Assembly: GCA_016219375.1 (NCBI GenBank)
Contig: JACRNC010000023.1
Coordinates: 310,001-374,000, forward strand
Direction: 5' to 3'
Source: Burkholderiales bacterium
GTDB lineage: Bacteria > Pseudomonadota > Gammaproteobacteria > Burkholderiales > Burkholderiaceae_C
Length of the DNA: 64,000 nt
Shown one piece after another: positions 50,958-63,795 of this stretch (position 1 is its first letter; each line of letters opens with the position of its first letter). Below the pieces are notes generated by a model. It saw nothing but the letters and a program-made list of their open reading frames with translations, was not told the origin of the DNA and did no database searches. The translations under genes were made by a program, and so were the position numbers.

Positions 50958-52241
50958 ATGTCGCAAGCCAGCCTGACCCCCCCGTCCCATCTGTCCTCCA
51001 CCGAGGCTATCCGCCTGCTGTCGCAGCCCTTCGACCTGCGCGGCACCACCATCCGCAACCGGCTGGCCAAGTCGGCCATGAGCGAGGCCCTGGGCGGGCC
51101 CGACGGCGCGCCCGGCCCGGGTTTGCCGGTGCTCTACCGCCGCTGGGCAGAAGGCGGCCTGGGGCTGGTGATCACCGGCAACGTGATGATCGACCGCCGC
51201 GCCCTGGGCGAGCCGGGCAACGTGGTGATCGAGGACGACCGCCACCTGGACGCGCTGCGCCGCTGGGCCCAGGCCGGCACGGCAGGCGGCACGCAGCTGT
51301 GGATGCAGCTCAACCACCCGGGCAAGCAGTCGCCGCGCGGCCTCAACCGCGAGACGGTGTCGCCGTCTGCCGTGCCGTTTCCGCCGCAGCTGGCCAGTTT
51401 CTTCGCCACGCCGCGCGAGCTGCGCGCCGACGAGATCGAGGACATCGTGCAGCGCTTCGCCCGCGCCGCGCGCGTGGCGCAGCAGGCGGGCTTCTCCGGC
51501 GTGCAGATCCACGGCGCGCACGGCTACCTGGTCAGCCAGTTCCTGAGCCCCAGGCACAACATCCGCACCGATGAATGGGGCGGCACGCCCGACAAGCGCC
51601 GCCGCTTCGTGCTGGCCGTGCTGGCCGCGATGCGCGCGCAGGTGGGGCCGGACTTCCCCATCGGCATCAAGCTCAACTCGGCGGACTTCCAGCGCGGCGG
51701 CTTCACCGAGGAAGAGTCGCTGGACACGGTGCGCGCATTGGAGGCCGCCGGCATTGACCTGATCGAGATCTCCGGCGGTACCTACGAGGCGCCGGCGATG
51801 ACGGGCATCCGCCAGCCGGTGATGAAGGACAGCACCCGCCAGCGCGAGGCCTACTTCCTGGAGTTCGCCGAGAAGGCGCGCGCGGCCGTCAAGGTGCCGC
51901 TGATGGTGACCGGGGGCTTTCGCACGCCGCAGGGCATGGCCGAGGCGCTGGCCAGCGGCGCGGTGGACTTCGTCGGCCTGGCCCGTGGCCTGGCGCTGGA
52001 GCCGGACCTGGGCCAGCGCCTGCTGGCCGGCCAGCCTGGCCGGCACACGGTCAGGATGCTCAAGACCGGCATCGGCGCCATCGACCGCATGGGCCTGCTG
52101 GAGGTCAGCTGGTACACGCGCCAGCTGCACCGCATTGCCGCCGGCCGCCCGCCGGTGCCGGATGAATCGCCGCTGAAGGTCTTCCTCATCACCGCCTGGA
52201 AGATGATGCGCGGCAAGGGGCCCCGCAAGCTGCGGGCCTGA
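50958..52241 (+). CDS. NADH:flavin oxidoreductase of the Old Yellow Enzyme family
   Basis: A 427-residue FMN-dependent TIM-barrel reductase. Visible are LRGTTIRNRLAKSAMSE at the N-terminus, QLNHPGKQS, GFSGVQIHGAHGYLVSQFLS with the substrate-binding histidines, and VTGGFRTPQGMAEAL. It should reduce activated C=C bonds such as enones; the physiological substrate is unknown. The C-terminal part (LEVSWYTRQLHRIAAGRPP) is typical of a bacterial subgroup. It is alone in its transcript. Confidence 0.88.
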   Translation: MSQASLTPPSHLSSTEAIRLLSQPFDLRGTTIRNRLAKSAMSEALGGPDGAPGPGLPVLYRRWAEGGLGLVITGNVMIDRRALGEPGNVVIEDDRHLDALRRWAQAGTAGGTQLWMQLNHPGKQSPRGLNRETVSPSAVPFPPQLASFFATPRELRADEIEDIVQRFARAARVAQQAGFSGVQIHGAHGYLVSQFLSPRHNIRTDEWGGTPDKRRRFVLAVLAAMRAQVGPDFPIGIKLNSADFQRGGFTEEESLDTVRALEAAGIDLIEISGGTYEAPAMTGIRQPVMKDSTRQREAYFLEFAEKARAAVKVPLMVTGGFRTPQGMAEALASGAVDFVGLARGLALEPDLGQRLLAGQPGRHTVRMLKTGIGAIDRMGLLEVSWYTRQLHRIAAGRPPVPDESPLKVFLITAWKMMRGKGPRKLRA

Positions 52242-52454
52242 GCTGCCGCCTGGGCGGGTGCGTGCAGGGCGGCGGCTGAACTGCCGACCTGCCAACCCGG
52301 CGGTCGGGCCGGCCGCGCCGGCCCCGCACGATGAACCGGATGGCCGCCCATGCCCCGGGATGGGGCGCACCCCTTGCCGCGGCCCACGCGCCGCCCGCGC
52401 TCAAGCCGGGTTAGCGATCCCCCGTGCGGGAAGCCGGATTGCCCCTGCCGGCGC

Positions 52455-56279
<3,825 letters not shown>

Positions 56280-56349
56280 TCCTGCTCCTGATCCCTCCTC
56301 ATCACTCCGACACCAGCCCCGCCCCTGCCGCCCTCGCCGGAGAGCCGTC

Positions 56350-56721
56350 ATGGCCCGCATCCTCGTCGTCGAAGACACCCTGTCGAACATCAAGCTCGCC
56401 CAGCTCGTGCTGGAGCACGCCGGCCACCAGGTGCTGGTGGCCGAGGACGGCCCGGGCGGCCTGCTGGCCGCGCGGCAGCACCTGCCCGATCTGATCCTGA
56501 TGGACGTGCAGCTCCCCGGCATGGACGGCATGGCCGTCACCCGCGAGCTCAAGGCCGACCCGGCCACCGCCCGCATTCCCGTGCTGGCGCTCACCGCCTT
56601 CGCCATGAAGGGCGATGCCGAGAAGATCCGCGCCGCCGGCTGCGACGCCTACTTGGCCAAGCCCTTCCAGTTCCCGGAGCTGGTGAAGACCATCGAGCGG
56701 CTGCTGGCCGGGCGGCCGTGA
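56350..56721 (+). CDS. Single-domain response regulator (CheY/DivK-like)
   Basis: A 123-residue receiver domain with no output domain. Acidic pocket EDT near residue 9, phospho-Asp in LILMDVQLPGMDG, Thr in LALTAFAMKGD and Lys in YLAKPFQFPEL are all in place. It lies 70 bp after the hybrid kinase and probably accepts phosphate from it or from its second receiver, acting through protein contacts. Confidence 0.92.
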   Translation: MARILVVEDTLSNIKLAQLVLEHAGHQVLVAEDGPGGLLAARQHLPDLILMDVQLPGMDGMAVTRELKADPATARIPVLALTAFAMKGDAEKIRAAGCDAYLAKPFQFPELVKTIERLLAGRP

Positions 56722-56919
56722 GGCCAGTCGGCTGCAGGCTGCGCGAGCATGGGTCCGCAGTGAAGCCGCAGCGGGTCTCTCGCGCGGGCTTGACGCGCAT
56801 CAAGCCCCGGCCAGGCGGCCCCACCCGGCCGGCCCTGCGGCCGCGTCGGTCGGCCATCCGCGGCAACATGGGGCCATCGTCTTCGACCGCTGCGCCGTCT
56901 GCGCCCAACCTTGATTCGC

Positions 56920-58821
56920 ATGTCCGACCTGCCCCAACCCACTGCCCCGGCCGCCGCCCTGTCCACGCCCGCCGCCAGCCTGTCCACCCCCGCCATCGGC
57001 TCGCTCGGCCTGCCGCCGGGGCTGTCGCGCGTGGCCACGCTGGGCGAGCTCTTCGCCTGGCGCGTGGCCTACACGCCCGATGCCGAGGCCTATCGCCAGC
57101 TCGATCCCGCCACGCAAGGCTGGCAGTCGCTGACCTGGGCGCAGGCGCAGCGCCAGGTGCAGCGCTGGGCCGCCGCACTGCGTGCCGAGGCGCTGCCCGT
57201 GGGCACCCGCGTGGCCCTGCTCGTGCCCAACGGCGTGGACCACGTCTGCATGGACCTGGCTGCGCTCAGCCTGGGCCTGGTGCCGGTGCCCATGCATGCG
57301 CTGGACAACCCCGCCTCCATCGCCTACATCCTGACCGACAGCCAGGCCGCGGTGCTGCTGTGCGACACCGTGGAGCGCTGGCTGGGCATTACCGCAGCCG
57401 GCGAGGTGCCCCCCACGCTGCGGCGCGTCGTCACGCTGGCCGAACACGCCGGCGGGCCTCCCGGTGCAGCGGATGCGCGCATCGTCTCGCTGCGCGCCTG
57501 GCTGGCCGCCGGCGAAGGGCAGGCCGCTTCATCCGCCGCCCCTGCCGGCCTGGGCCCCGACGCCCTGGCCGCCATCGTCTACACCTCGGGTACCACCGGT
57601 AGGCCCAAGGGCGTGATGCTCACGCACGGCAACGTGCTGTCCAACGTGCGCGCCATCCTGCAGCGCCTGCCCATGCACGGCGGCGACGTGCTGCTGTCCT
57701 TCCTGCCGCTGTCGCACACCTTCGAGCGCACCGCCGGCTACTACCTGGCCATCGCCGCCGGCGCCTGCGTGGCCTATGCGCGCTCGGTCGCCCAGCTGCA
57801 GGAGGACCTGCGCATCGTGCGGCCCACGGTTCTCATCTCGGTGCCGCGCATCTACGAGCGCATCTATGCCAAGGTGCAGGAGTCGGTGGCCCAGGGCCAC
57901 CCCATCGGCAGGAAGCTGCTGGCCTGGGCTGAAGAGGTGGGCTGGGCACGCTTCATGGCCGAGCAGCATGAGCAGGAGCCGGGCTTGGCCGAGCGCCTGG
58001 CCTGGCGCGCGCTGGAGCCCATCGTCGCCCGCCAGGTGCTGGAGGCCTTCGGCGGCCGGCTGCGGGTGGCCATTGCAGGCGGCGCGCCGCTGGCGCCGCA
58101 CATCGCCCACTTCTTCCTCGGCATGGGCCTGAACCTGCTGCAGGGCTACGGCATGACCGAGACCTCGCCCGTGGTTAGCTGCAACACGCCGGAGGACAAC
58201 CTGCCCGCCTCGGTCGGCCGCCCGCTGCCCGGCGTGGAGGTGCGCATCGGCGAGATGGACGAGCTGCTCGTGCGCGGCCCCACCGTCATGCGCGGCTACC
58301 TCAACCGCGAGGAGGACACCGCCCGCGTGCTGGAGGCGGACGGCTGGCTGCACACCGGCGACCGCGCCCGCATCGAGGACGGGCGCCTGTTCATCATCGG
58401 CCGCATCAAGGACATCATCGTCACCTCCACCGGCGAGAAGATCGCCCCGGTGGACCTGGAGCAGGCCATCGAAGGCGACCCGCTCTTCGCCCAGACCCTG
58501 GTCATCGGCGAGCAGCGGCCCTTCCTGGCCGTGCTGGCGGTGGTGGACAAGGCCACCTGGCACCACGCCGCCCGCGAGGCCGGCCTGGTGCCCGATGCCC
58601 CCGGCGTGCTGGAGTCCCCCGAGGCCGAGCGCCTGGCCATCGAGCGCATCGCCCAGCGCGTGCGCAGCTTTCCGGCCTATGCCACCCCGAAGCGCGTGTG
58701 GCTGACCGACCAGCCCTGGACCATCGACGCGGGCCTGATGACACCCACGCTCAAGCTCAAGCGCAAGAACCTGGAGAGCCGCTTCGCGGCGCAGATCGAG
58801 CGGCTGTATCGCAAGGGATGA
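56920..58821 (+). CDS. Long-chain acyl-CoA synthetase (AMP-forming)
   Basis: A 633-residue adenylate-forming ligase of the FadD15/FAA1-like type. Motifs are IVYTSGTTGRPKGVMLTHGN, QGYGMTETSP, DGWLHTGDRARIEDG and the C-terminal lysine region GEKIAPVDLEQAIE. It is predicted to activate fatty acids to acyl-CoA. About 30 low-complexity N-terminal residues precede the domain. ATG 56920 is favoured over TTG 56911. Confidence 0.9.
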   Translation: MSDLPQPTAPAAALSTPAASLSTPAIGSLGLPPGLSRVATLGELFAWRVAYTPDAEAYRQLDPATQGWQSLTWAQAQRQVQRWAAALRAEALPVGTRVALLVPNGVDHVCMDLAALSLGLVPVPMHALDNPASIAYILTDSQAAVLLCDTVERWLGITAAGEVPPTLRRVVTLAEHAGGPPGAADARIVSLRAWLAAGEGQAASSAAPAGLGPDALAAIVYTSGTTGRPKGVMLTHGNVLSNVRAILQRLPMHGGDVLLSFLPLSHTFERTAGYYLAIAAGACVAYARSVAQLQEDLRIVRPTVLISVPRIYERIYAKVQESVAQGHPIGRKLLAWAEEVGWARFMAEQHEQEPGLAERLAWRALEPIVARQVLEAFGGRLRVAIAGGAPLAPHIAHFFLGMGLNLLQGYGMTETSPVVSCNTPEDNLPASVGRPLPGVEVRIGEMDELLVRGPTVMRGYLNREEDTARVLEADGWLHTGDRARIEDGRLFIIGRIKDIIVTSTGEKIAPVDLEQAIEGDPLFAQTLVIGEQRPFLAVLAVVDKATWHHAAREAGLVPDAPGVLESPEAERLAIERIAQRVRSFPAYATPKRVWLTDQPWTIDAGLMTPTLKLKRKNLESRFAAQIERLYRKG

Positions 58822-59013
58822 AGCAGGGGGGCGGCCCGCCGCCTTCCGCAGCGCAGGATCGCGCCTCAGGGCTGCAACGGGCTGTCAACCGAGGCCTGCG
58901 CGGCTAAGGTCAGCCCAGTCCGCAGGATCAGCACGACCAGCACGATGACCGCGATCACGGCGATCACGGCCGTCACCCCGATCAGGCCAGCCGGCCCGCA
59001 AGATGGAGCACAC

Positions 59014-59796
59014 ATGACCGACCACCCCGCACTCACCCATGTCGGCGGCGCCGTGCGCGAGCGCGTCAGCGCAGACGAATGGGCCCTGCGCGAAGACCTG
59101 GCCGCCGCCTACCGGCTGGTGGCCCGGTACGGCTGGGACGACCTCATCTTCACGCACCTCTCGGCCCGCGTGCCCGGCCCCGAGCACCACTTCCTCATCA
59201 ACCCGTACGGCCTGCTGTTCGAGGAGGTCACCGCCTCCAGCCTGGTCAAGGTGGACCTGGCGGGCAACAAGGTGATGGACAGCCCCTACGAGATCAACCC
59301 CGCGGGCTTCACCATCCACAGCGCCATCCACGCCGCGCGCGAGGACGCGCAGTGCGTCATCCATGTCCACACCACAGAAGGCGTGGCCGTCTCGGCGCAG
59401 AAGGGCGGCGTGCTGCCGATCTCGCAGCAGTCCATCTTCGTGCTGTCGTCCCTGGGCTATCACGACTACGAAGGCGTGGCCCTCAACGAGGACGAGAAGC
59501 CCCGCCTGGTGGCCGACCTGGGCAGCAACAAGTTCTTCATGCTGCGCAACCACGGTCTGCTGACCGTGGGCCGCTCGGTGGCCGATGCGTTCGTGTCGAT
59601 GTACATCTTCCAGAAGACCTGCGAGATCCAGCTCAAGGCCCAGGCCGGCGGCGGCGAGCTCATTCCCATCGACCCCCGCATCCTGGCCGGCGCCAAGGCC
59701 CAGGCCAAGGCCGTGACCCGTGGCGCGGGCAACGCCCTGGCCTGGCCGGCGCTGCTGCGCAAGCTGGATCACAGCGACTCGGGCTATCGCAGCTGA
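59014..59796 (+). CDS. Class II aldolase/adducin family protein
   Basis: A 260-residue zinc-dependent aldolase-fold protein. Metal-binding histidines are in CVIHVHTTEG and MLRNHGLLTVG; FTHLSARVPG and LINPYGLLFEEV are typical of the adducin-like subgroup. These often lack a defined substrate. ATG 59014 follows GATGGAG. A 9-bp tandem repeat (GCGATCACG twice, 58951-58968) precedes the start. Confidence 0.85.
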   Translation: MTDHPALTHVGGAVRERVSADEWALREDLAAAYRLVARYGWDDLIFTHLSARVPGPEHHFLINPYGLLFEEVTASSLVKVDLAGNKVMDSPYEINPAGFTIHSAIHAAREDAQCVIHVHTTEGVAVSAQKGGVLPISQQSIFVLSSLGYHDYEGVALNEDEKPRLVADLGSNKFFMLRNHGLLTVGRSVADAFVSMYIFQKTCEIQLKAQAGGGELIPIDPRILAGAKAQAKAVTRGAGNALAWPALLRKLDHSDSGYRS

Positions 59797-59850
59797 CTCA
59801 CCCGCGGCCGCGCCCTGGTTGCCCGCGCCAGCCGTCGCCAGCCGGCCCAA

Positions 59851-59896
59851 CCGCGCTCTCAGACCGCGCCCTGAGACCGCGCTCTCAGACCGCGCC
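59851..59896. repeat. 20-bp direct repeat duplicating the 3' end of ackA
   Basis: CCGCGCTCTCAGACCGCGCC occurs at 59851-59870 and again at 59877-59896, with CTGAGA between. The second copy contains the ackA stop and its last codons. TCTCAG (59857-59862) and CTGAGA (59871-59876) also form a hairpin between the two convergent genes. Confidence 0.8.
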
Positions 59897-61120
59897 GGCC
59901 GCCCCCAAAGCCGCCACCGCATGCCGCGCGATCATGGCCTCTTCATCCGTCGGGATCACCCAGGCCTGCGGGCCCGTGCCGGTGCGGGATGGGCGTGAGA
60001 TGAGCGGCCCGCCCGCGGCATTGGCCGCTTCATCCAGCTCCAGGCCCAGCCACGCGCAGGCGCGGATCACCTCGGCCCGCGTGGCCGCGTCGTGCTCGCC
60101 GATGCCGGCGGTGAACACCAGCCCGTCCAGCCCGCCCAGCACGGCGCACAGGCTGCCCACCTCGCGGGCGATGCGGTGCACGTACAGGTCGAGCGCCTCG
60201 CGCACCGGCGGCTCGTCGGCCCGCTCGCGCAGTGCCCGCATGTCGTTGGACACGCCCGACACACCCTTCAGGCCGCTGTCGTTGTAGAGCAGCTTCTCCG
60301 CGTCCGCCGGGCTCATCTTCAGCTCGCGCAGCAGGTAGAAGACCACGGCCGCATCCAGCGTGCCGCAGCGCGTGCCCATCATCAGCCCGTCCAGGGCCGA
60401 GAAGCCCATCGTGCTGGCCAGGCTGCGTCCGCCCCGCATCGCGCACAGGCTGGCGCCATTGCCCAGGTGGGCGACGATGACGCGGCCCTGGGCCAGGCCG
60501 GGCGCCACGCGCGGCAGCTCGCCGGCGATGTGCTCATAGCTCAGGCCGTGGAAGCCGTAGCGGCGCACGCCGCGCTCGGTCAGCCAGCGGGGCAGGGCGA
60601 AGCGCTGCACCACCTCGTCCTGCCCGCGGTGGAAGGCGGTGTCGAAGCAGGCCACCTGCGGCAGGCTCGGCCGCGTGGCGCGCAGCAGCCGGATGGGCGC
60701 CAGGTTGTGCGGCTGGTGCAGCGGCGCCAGCGGGCACAGGGCCTGCAGGTCGTCGAGCAGCGCCTCGTCCACCACCGCGGGCAGCGCATGCTGCACGCCG
60801 CCGTGCACCACGCGGTGGCCGCACACGCGCAGCGGGTGGCCGGCCAGCGTCTGGTCCAGCCAGCCCAGCAGATGCTCCATCGCCGCGGCATGCGACAGCG
60901 TCTCGTCCCAGCCTTGTTCGGCAACGGTCTGGCCGCGCCCGTCCTGGGCCACGAAGCGCGGATGTCCGGTCAGGCCGTCGATCTGCCCGCGCCAGGCCGG
61001 CTGCGGATGCGGCTGGCCGGGCAGGCAGTCGGCCCAGCCGTAGACCGCGAACTTGATGCTCGACGAGCCGGCATTGAGCGTGAGCACCAGCCCGTCGCCT
61101 GCGACGCCGCCGGCGCTCAT
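59885..61120 (-). CDS. ackA: Acetate kinase
   Basis: A 411-residue ASKHA-fold kinase interconverting acetate plus ATP with acetyl phosphate. Motifs include LTLNAGSSSIKFAVYG, CGHRVVHGG, FDTAFH, RYGFHGLSYEHI, VIVAHLGNGASLCA, TMGFSALDGLMMGTRCG and FTAGIGEHDAATR. The start overlaps the upstream phosphotransacetylase stop by 4 bp, so the two are translationally coupled. Confidence 0.95.
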   Translation of the reverse strand: MSAGGVAGDGLVLTLNAGSSSIKFAVYGWADCLPGQPHPQPAWRGQIDGLTGHPRFVAQDGRGQTVAEQGWDETLSHAAAMEHLLGWLDQTLAGHPLRVCGHRVVHGGVQHALPAVVDEALLDDLQALCPLAPLHQPHNLAPIRLLRATRPSLPQVACFDTAFHRGQDEVVQRFALPRWLTERGVRRYGFHGLSYEHIAGELPRVAPGLAQGRVIVAHLGNGASLCAMRGGRSLASTMGFSALDGLMMGTRCGTLDAAVVFYLLRELKMSPADAEKLLYNDSGLKGVSGVSNDMRALRERADEPPVREALDLYVHRIAREVGSLCAVLGGLDGLVFTAGIGEHDAATRAEVIRACAWLGLELDEAANAAGGPLISRPSRTGTGPQAWVIPTDEEAMIARHAVAALGAAGAV

Positions 61121-62079
61121 CCGATGGCCTTGATCAGGTTGTCGCGCCGCGCCTGCGCCAGCATGGAAGCCACGGCGCACGAGGCCAGCCGGGCAATGCG
61201 GCTGTCGGCCCGGCTGGTCAGGATGATCGGCACCCGCGCACCCAGCACGATGCCGGCCGAGCGCGCATGCGCCAGGAAGCTCAGGCTCTTGGCCAGCATG
61301 TTGCCGGCCTCGAGATCGGGCACCACCAGGATGTTGGCCTGCCCCGCCACGGCGGAGTGGATGCCCTTGATGCGCGCGGCCTCCAGGTCGATGGCGTTGT
61401 CCAGCGCCAGCGGGCCGTCCAGGTGCGCGCCGGTGATCTGTCCGCGGTCGGCCATCTTGCACAGGGCCGCGGCCTCCACCGTGGACGGCACGTCGGGGTT
61501 GACCGTCTCCATCGCCGACAGGATGGCCACGCGCACCTCCGGGATGCGCAGCGCATGGGCCAGGTCGATGGCGTTCTGCGTGATGTCGCGCTTCTCGGCC
61601 AGCGTGGGCGCGATGTTGATCGCCGCGTCCGTGATGATCAGCGGGTGCGGATAGCCCGGCACGTCCATCACGAAGCAGTGGCTGATGCGCCGCGCGGTGC
61701 GCAGCCCGGTGGCCTTGGCCACCACCGCGCCCATCAGCTCGTCGGTGTGCAGGCTGCCCTTCATCAGCGCCTCGACCTGGCCGGTCTTGACCAGCTCCAC
61801 GCCGGCCTCGGCCGCGGCATGGCTGTGCGGCGCCTCCACGATCGGCAGGGCCGAAATGTCGCGGCCCAGCTCCTTGGCGGCCGCCAGGATCTTGCTGCGC
61901 GGGCCCACCAGCGTCGGCGTGATCAGGCCCATGTCGGCCGCCTCCAGCGCCGCGCCCAGCGAGACGCCGTCCACGGGATGGATCACCGCCACCGACAGCG
62001 TGGGCAGCACGCGCGTGGCCTCGATCAGGCGCTGGTAGTTGTCGGGCGGCGGAACGGTGGTGGCGGCGGCGAGCGTCAT
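61117..62079 (-). CDS. pta: Phosphate acetyltransferase (PTA/PTB domain only)
   Basis: A 320-residue phosphotransacylase interconverting acetyl-CoA and acetyl phosphate. Recognisable are ALMKGSLHTDELMGAVV, ISHCFVMDVPGYPHPLIITDAAINI, LSAMETVNPDVPST and NILVVPDLEAGNMLAKSL. It is the short form without the N-terminal domains of E. coli Pta; relatives in Burkholderiales are sometimes fused to a MaoC-type hydratase domain, absent here. Butyryl specificity cannot be excluded. It is first in the operon with ackA; a 27-nt palindrome lies 88 bp upstream. Confidence 0.88.
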   Translation of the reverse strand: MTLAAATTVPPPDNYQRLIEATRVLPTLSVAVIHPVDGVSLGAALEAADMGLITPTLVGPRSKILAAAKELGRDISALPIVEAPHSHAAAEAGVELVKTGQVEALMKGSLHTDELMGAVVAKATGLRTARRISHCFVMDVPGYPHPLIITDAAINIAPTLAEKRDITQNAIDLAHALRIPEVRVAILSAMETVNPDVPSTVEAAALCKMADRGQITGAHLDGPLALDNAIDLEAARIKGIHSAVAGQANILVVPDLEAGNMLAKSLSFLAHARSAGIVLGARVPIILTSRADSRIARLASCAVASMLAQARRDNLIKAIG

Positions 62080-62166
62080 GGAAAAGAAGCGGCAGGCTGG
62101 GAGGGAAGAGGGCGAGCGAAGCCCGAGCGGAAGGCGGGCACGGCGCGAAGGCCGGCGGTCAGGATA

Positions 62167-62193
62167 CGTTTGCTGCCGCCGCGGCAGCAAACG
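62167..62193 (-). promoter_or_regulatory. 27-nt perfect palindrome, candidate operator of pta-ackA
   Basis: The arm CGTTTGCTGCCGC (62167-62179) is the exact reverse complement of GCGGCAGCAAACG (62181-62193), with one central C. It lies 88 bp upstream of the pta start. The odd-centred symmetry fits a homodimeric regulator site better than a terminator, and no gene ends nearby in either direction. Confidence 0.6.
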
Positions 62194-62416
62194 GCAGGCC
62201 GCCGCCAGCAGGCGCGCATGCGGCAGCCCGCACCGGCCCTTGCGCGGCGCGGCGCATCGCAAAAAAAGTGAGGAAGGGCCGGGGGGGCCCGGACGGGCAG
62301 CGAGCGGCCGGCGCGCTGCCGGCCGCATCAGGATCCTGGTCGTCATCCCGCCGTGAGCCGGGTGCAGCGGTCTGCACGCGAAGCCGCAGCCTGCTGCGGG
62401 CACAAAAGCAAGCGGC

Positions 62417-62435
62417 CCCGCACTGCGTGAGCGGG
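62417..62435 (-). terminator. Possible terminator of the zinc-ribbon gene
   Basis: Read on the minus strand, a CCCGC/GCGGG stem with a 9-nt loop is followed by CGCTTGCTTTTGTG. It is about 125 bp after the gene's stop. The stem is short, so this is tentative. Confidence 0.3.
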
Positions 62436-62558
62436 CGAGGCCGGGCCGCGCCCGTTGCGGGCGCCGAGGTGTTGCGGACTGGGGCGGCGGACGTCATCCC
62501 GACCGGGGCCGGGATCCCCGCCCCACGTCAGCGTCGGTTCAACAGGGGCGGGCGTCGG

Positions 62559-62774
62559 TCAGCTGTTGGTCTTGCCGGCCGTCTCGCAAGACGGTTTGCA
62601 GATCATCTCGGTGCGACCCAGCACCTTCTTGGTCTGCAGCTGGTCTGCGGTGCGGTGGCGTCCGCACTTGAAGCACGACCGGGTGCTGCCGGTGCCCGAG
62701 AAGGGCGATCCGGTCTTCTTGGACTGGTAGCGCAGTCCATCCGCGCGGATGGTGGTTTCCGTCTCTTTGCTCAT
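62559..62774 (-). CDS. Small zinc-ribbon-like protein, function unknown
   Basis: A 71-residue protein with two cysteine pairs: CFKCGRHRTADQL in the middle and MICKPSCETAG at the C-terminus, spaced like a zinc ribbon. The N-terminal half (ETTIRADGLRYQSKKTGSPF) is polar. I recognise no named family, but the compact Cys pattern and codon use argue that it is real. A 13-bp tandem duplication (62793-62818) lies just upstream, where its promoter should be. Confidence 0.65.
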   Translation of the reverse strand: MSKETETTIRADGLRYQSKKTGSPFSGTGSTRSCFKCGRHRTADQLQTKKVLGRTEMICKPSCETAGKTNS

Positions 62775-63126
62775 GAGGTGGGCCTCGCGGCCAAGTGCGA
62801 CAAGGAAGTGCGACAAGGAAATCCGGCCCGCACGAGGGCGGCCCGGCGAACCCGCTATTGTGCCGCGTCCGGGCCCGGGGCGCACCATCCGCGACCAAGC
62901 CGGCGGGGATTCCCGCACGTGGCCCAGCGCAATCGCAAGCGGTATGCAAGCAAGGCCCACGCCAGCGCCACTGCCTGGCTGGCGTGGCGCCCGTGCGCAA
63001 GCGGCCTGCAAGCCCTGCGGCGGGGCAATCCGCACTGGCGCGCTGCCGCGCCGCCGTTTAAAACACCGAGCCTGATCCCGCGCGAACGAGCGCGGCGCCC
63101 CGTTTGAAGCACCGGAAGTACCCGCC
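62775..63126. other. 352-bp gap between the zinc-ribbon gene and the CHI-like gene
   Basis: Divergent promoter region. It contains the 13-bp tandem duplication AAGTGCGACAAGG (62793-62805 and 62806-62818) and an AT-rich GTTTAAAACACC at about 63056-63067 that could be part of the promoter of the plus-strand gene. No coding region is supported. Confidence 0.4.
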
Positions 63127-63795
63127 ATGCCCATCCAACGTCATCGTGCCCCGCTGTCTGCCGCTGCACTGCGTGCCCCTGCACTGCGTCGTGCGGTCTT
63201 CGCCGCGCTTATGGCCGCCGCCCTGCCGGCGGTATACGCCGCCCCGCCCGAGCCGGTGCGCAACGAAGTCGGCGGCGTGCGCTTCGAGCGCGAAGCCACG
63301 GTGGCCGGCCAGCGCCTGCAGCTCAACGGCGCGGGCATCCGCACCAAGATCGTCTTCAAGGTCTATGCCGCGGCGCTCTACCTGCCGCAGCGCACGCGCT
63401 CGCCCGAGGCCGTCTGGACGCCCGACGGCCCGCGCCGCATGCAGGTGCACATGCTGCGCGGCATCCAGGCCGACGAGCTGGGCCGCATGTTCACCAAGGG
63501 CATGGAGAAGAACGCCACGCGCGAGGAGTTCGCCCGCTCCATCCCCGGCACCATCCGCATGGGCGAGATCTTTGCGCAGCAAAAGCGCCTGTCGCCGGGC
63601 GATGTCTTCACGCTCGACTGGATCCCCGGCACCGGCACCGTGATCAGCATCAACGGCAAGCCCGCCGGCGAGCCGGTGCGCGAGCCGGAGTTCTACACCG
63701 CGCTGATCAAGATCTGGCTGGGCCACGAGGCCGCCGACGACGGCCTGAAGGCCGCGTTGCTCGGCCAGTCCGGGCAGCCGGGCACGGCCGACTGA
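63127..63795 (+). CDS. Chalcone-isomerase-like exported protein
   Basis: A 222-residue protein with a signal peptide (cleavage probably after AVYA, about residue 38) and a chalcone-isomerase-like fold: GAGIRTKIVFKVYAAALYLP and LDWIPGTGTVISINGKPAG are the family pattern, and FYTALIKIWLG ends it. Bacterial members are periplasmic, lack flavonoid chemistry as far as known, and have no settled function. The frame is complete. Confidence 0.85.
   Translation: MPIQRHRAPLSAAALRAPALRRAVFAALMAAALPAVYAAPPEPVRNEVGGVRFEREATVAGQRLQLNGAGIRTKIVFKVYAAALYLPQRTRSPEAVWTPDGPRRMQVHMLRGIQADELGRMFTKGMEKNATREEFARSIPGTIRMGEIFAQQKRLSPGDVFTLDWIPGTGTVISINGKPAGEPVREPEFYTALIKIWLGHEAADDGLKAALLGQSGQPGTAD

Larger units (their letters stand above)
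62080..62558. other. 479-bp gap upstream of pta
   Basis: No gene is supported. It holds the perfect 27-nt palindrome at 62167-62193, an A7 run at 62261-62267, and a hairpin at 62417-62435 that may terminate the zinc-ribbon gene on the minus strand. The pta promoter should lie here but is not obvious. Confidence 0.45.

Noticed and set aside
62268-63107. 279-codon plus-strand open frame over the zinc-ribbon gene
   Set aside because: No domain-like pattern, poor start context, and it is antisense to the better supported Cys-motif gene.
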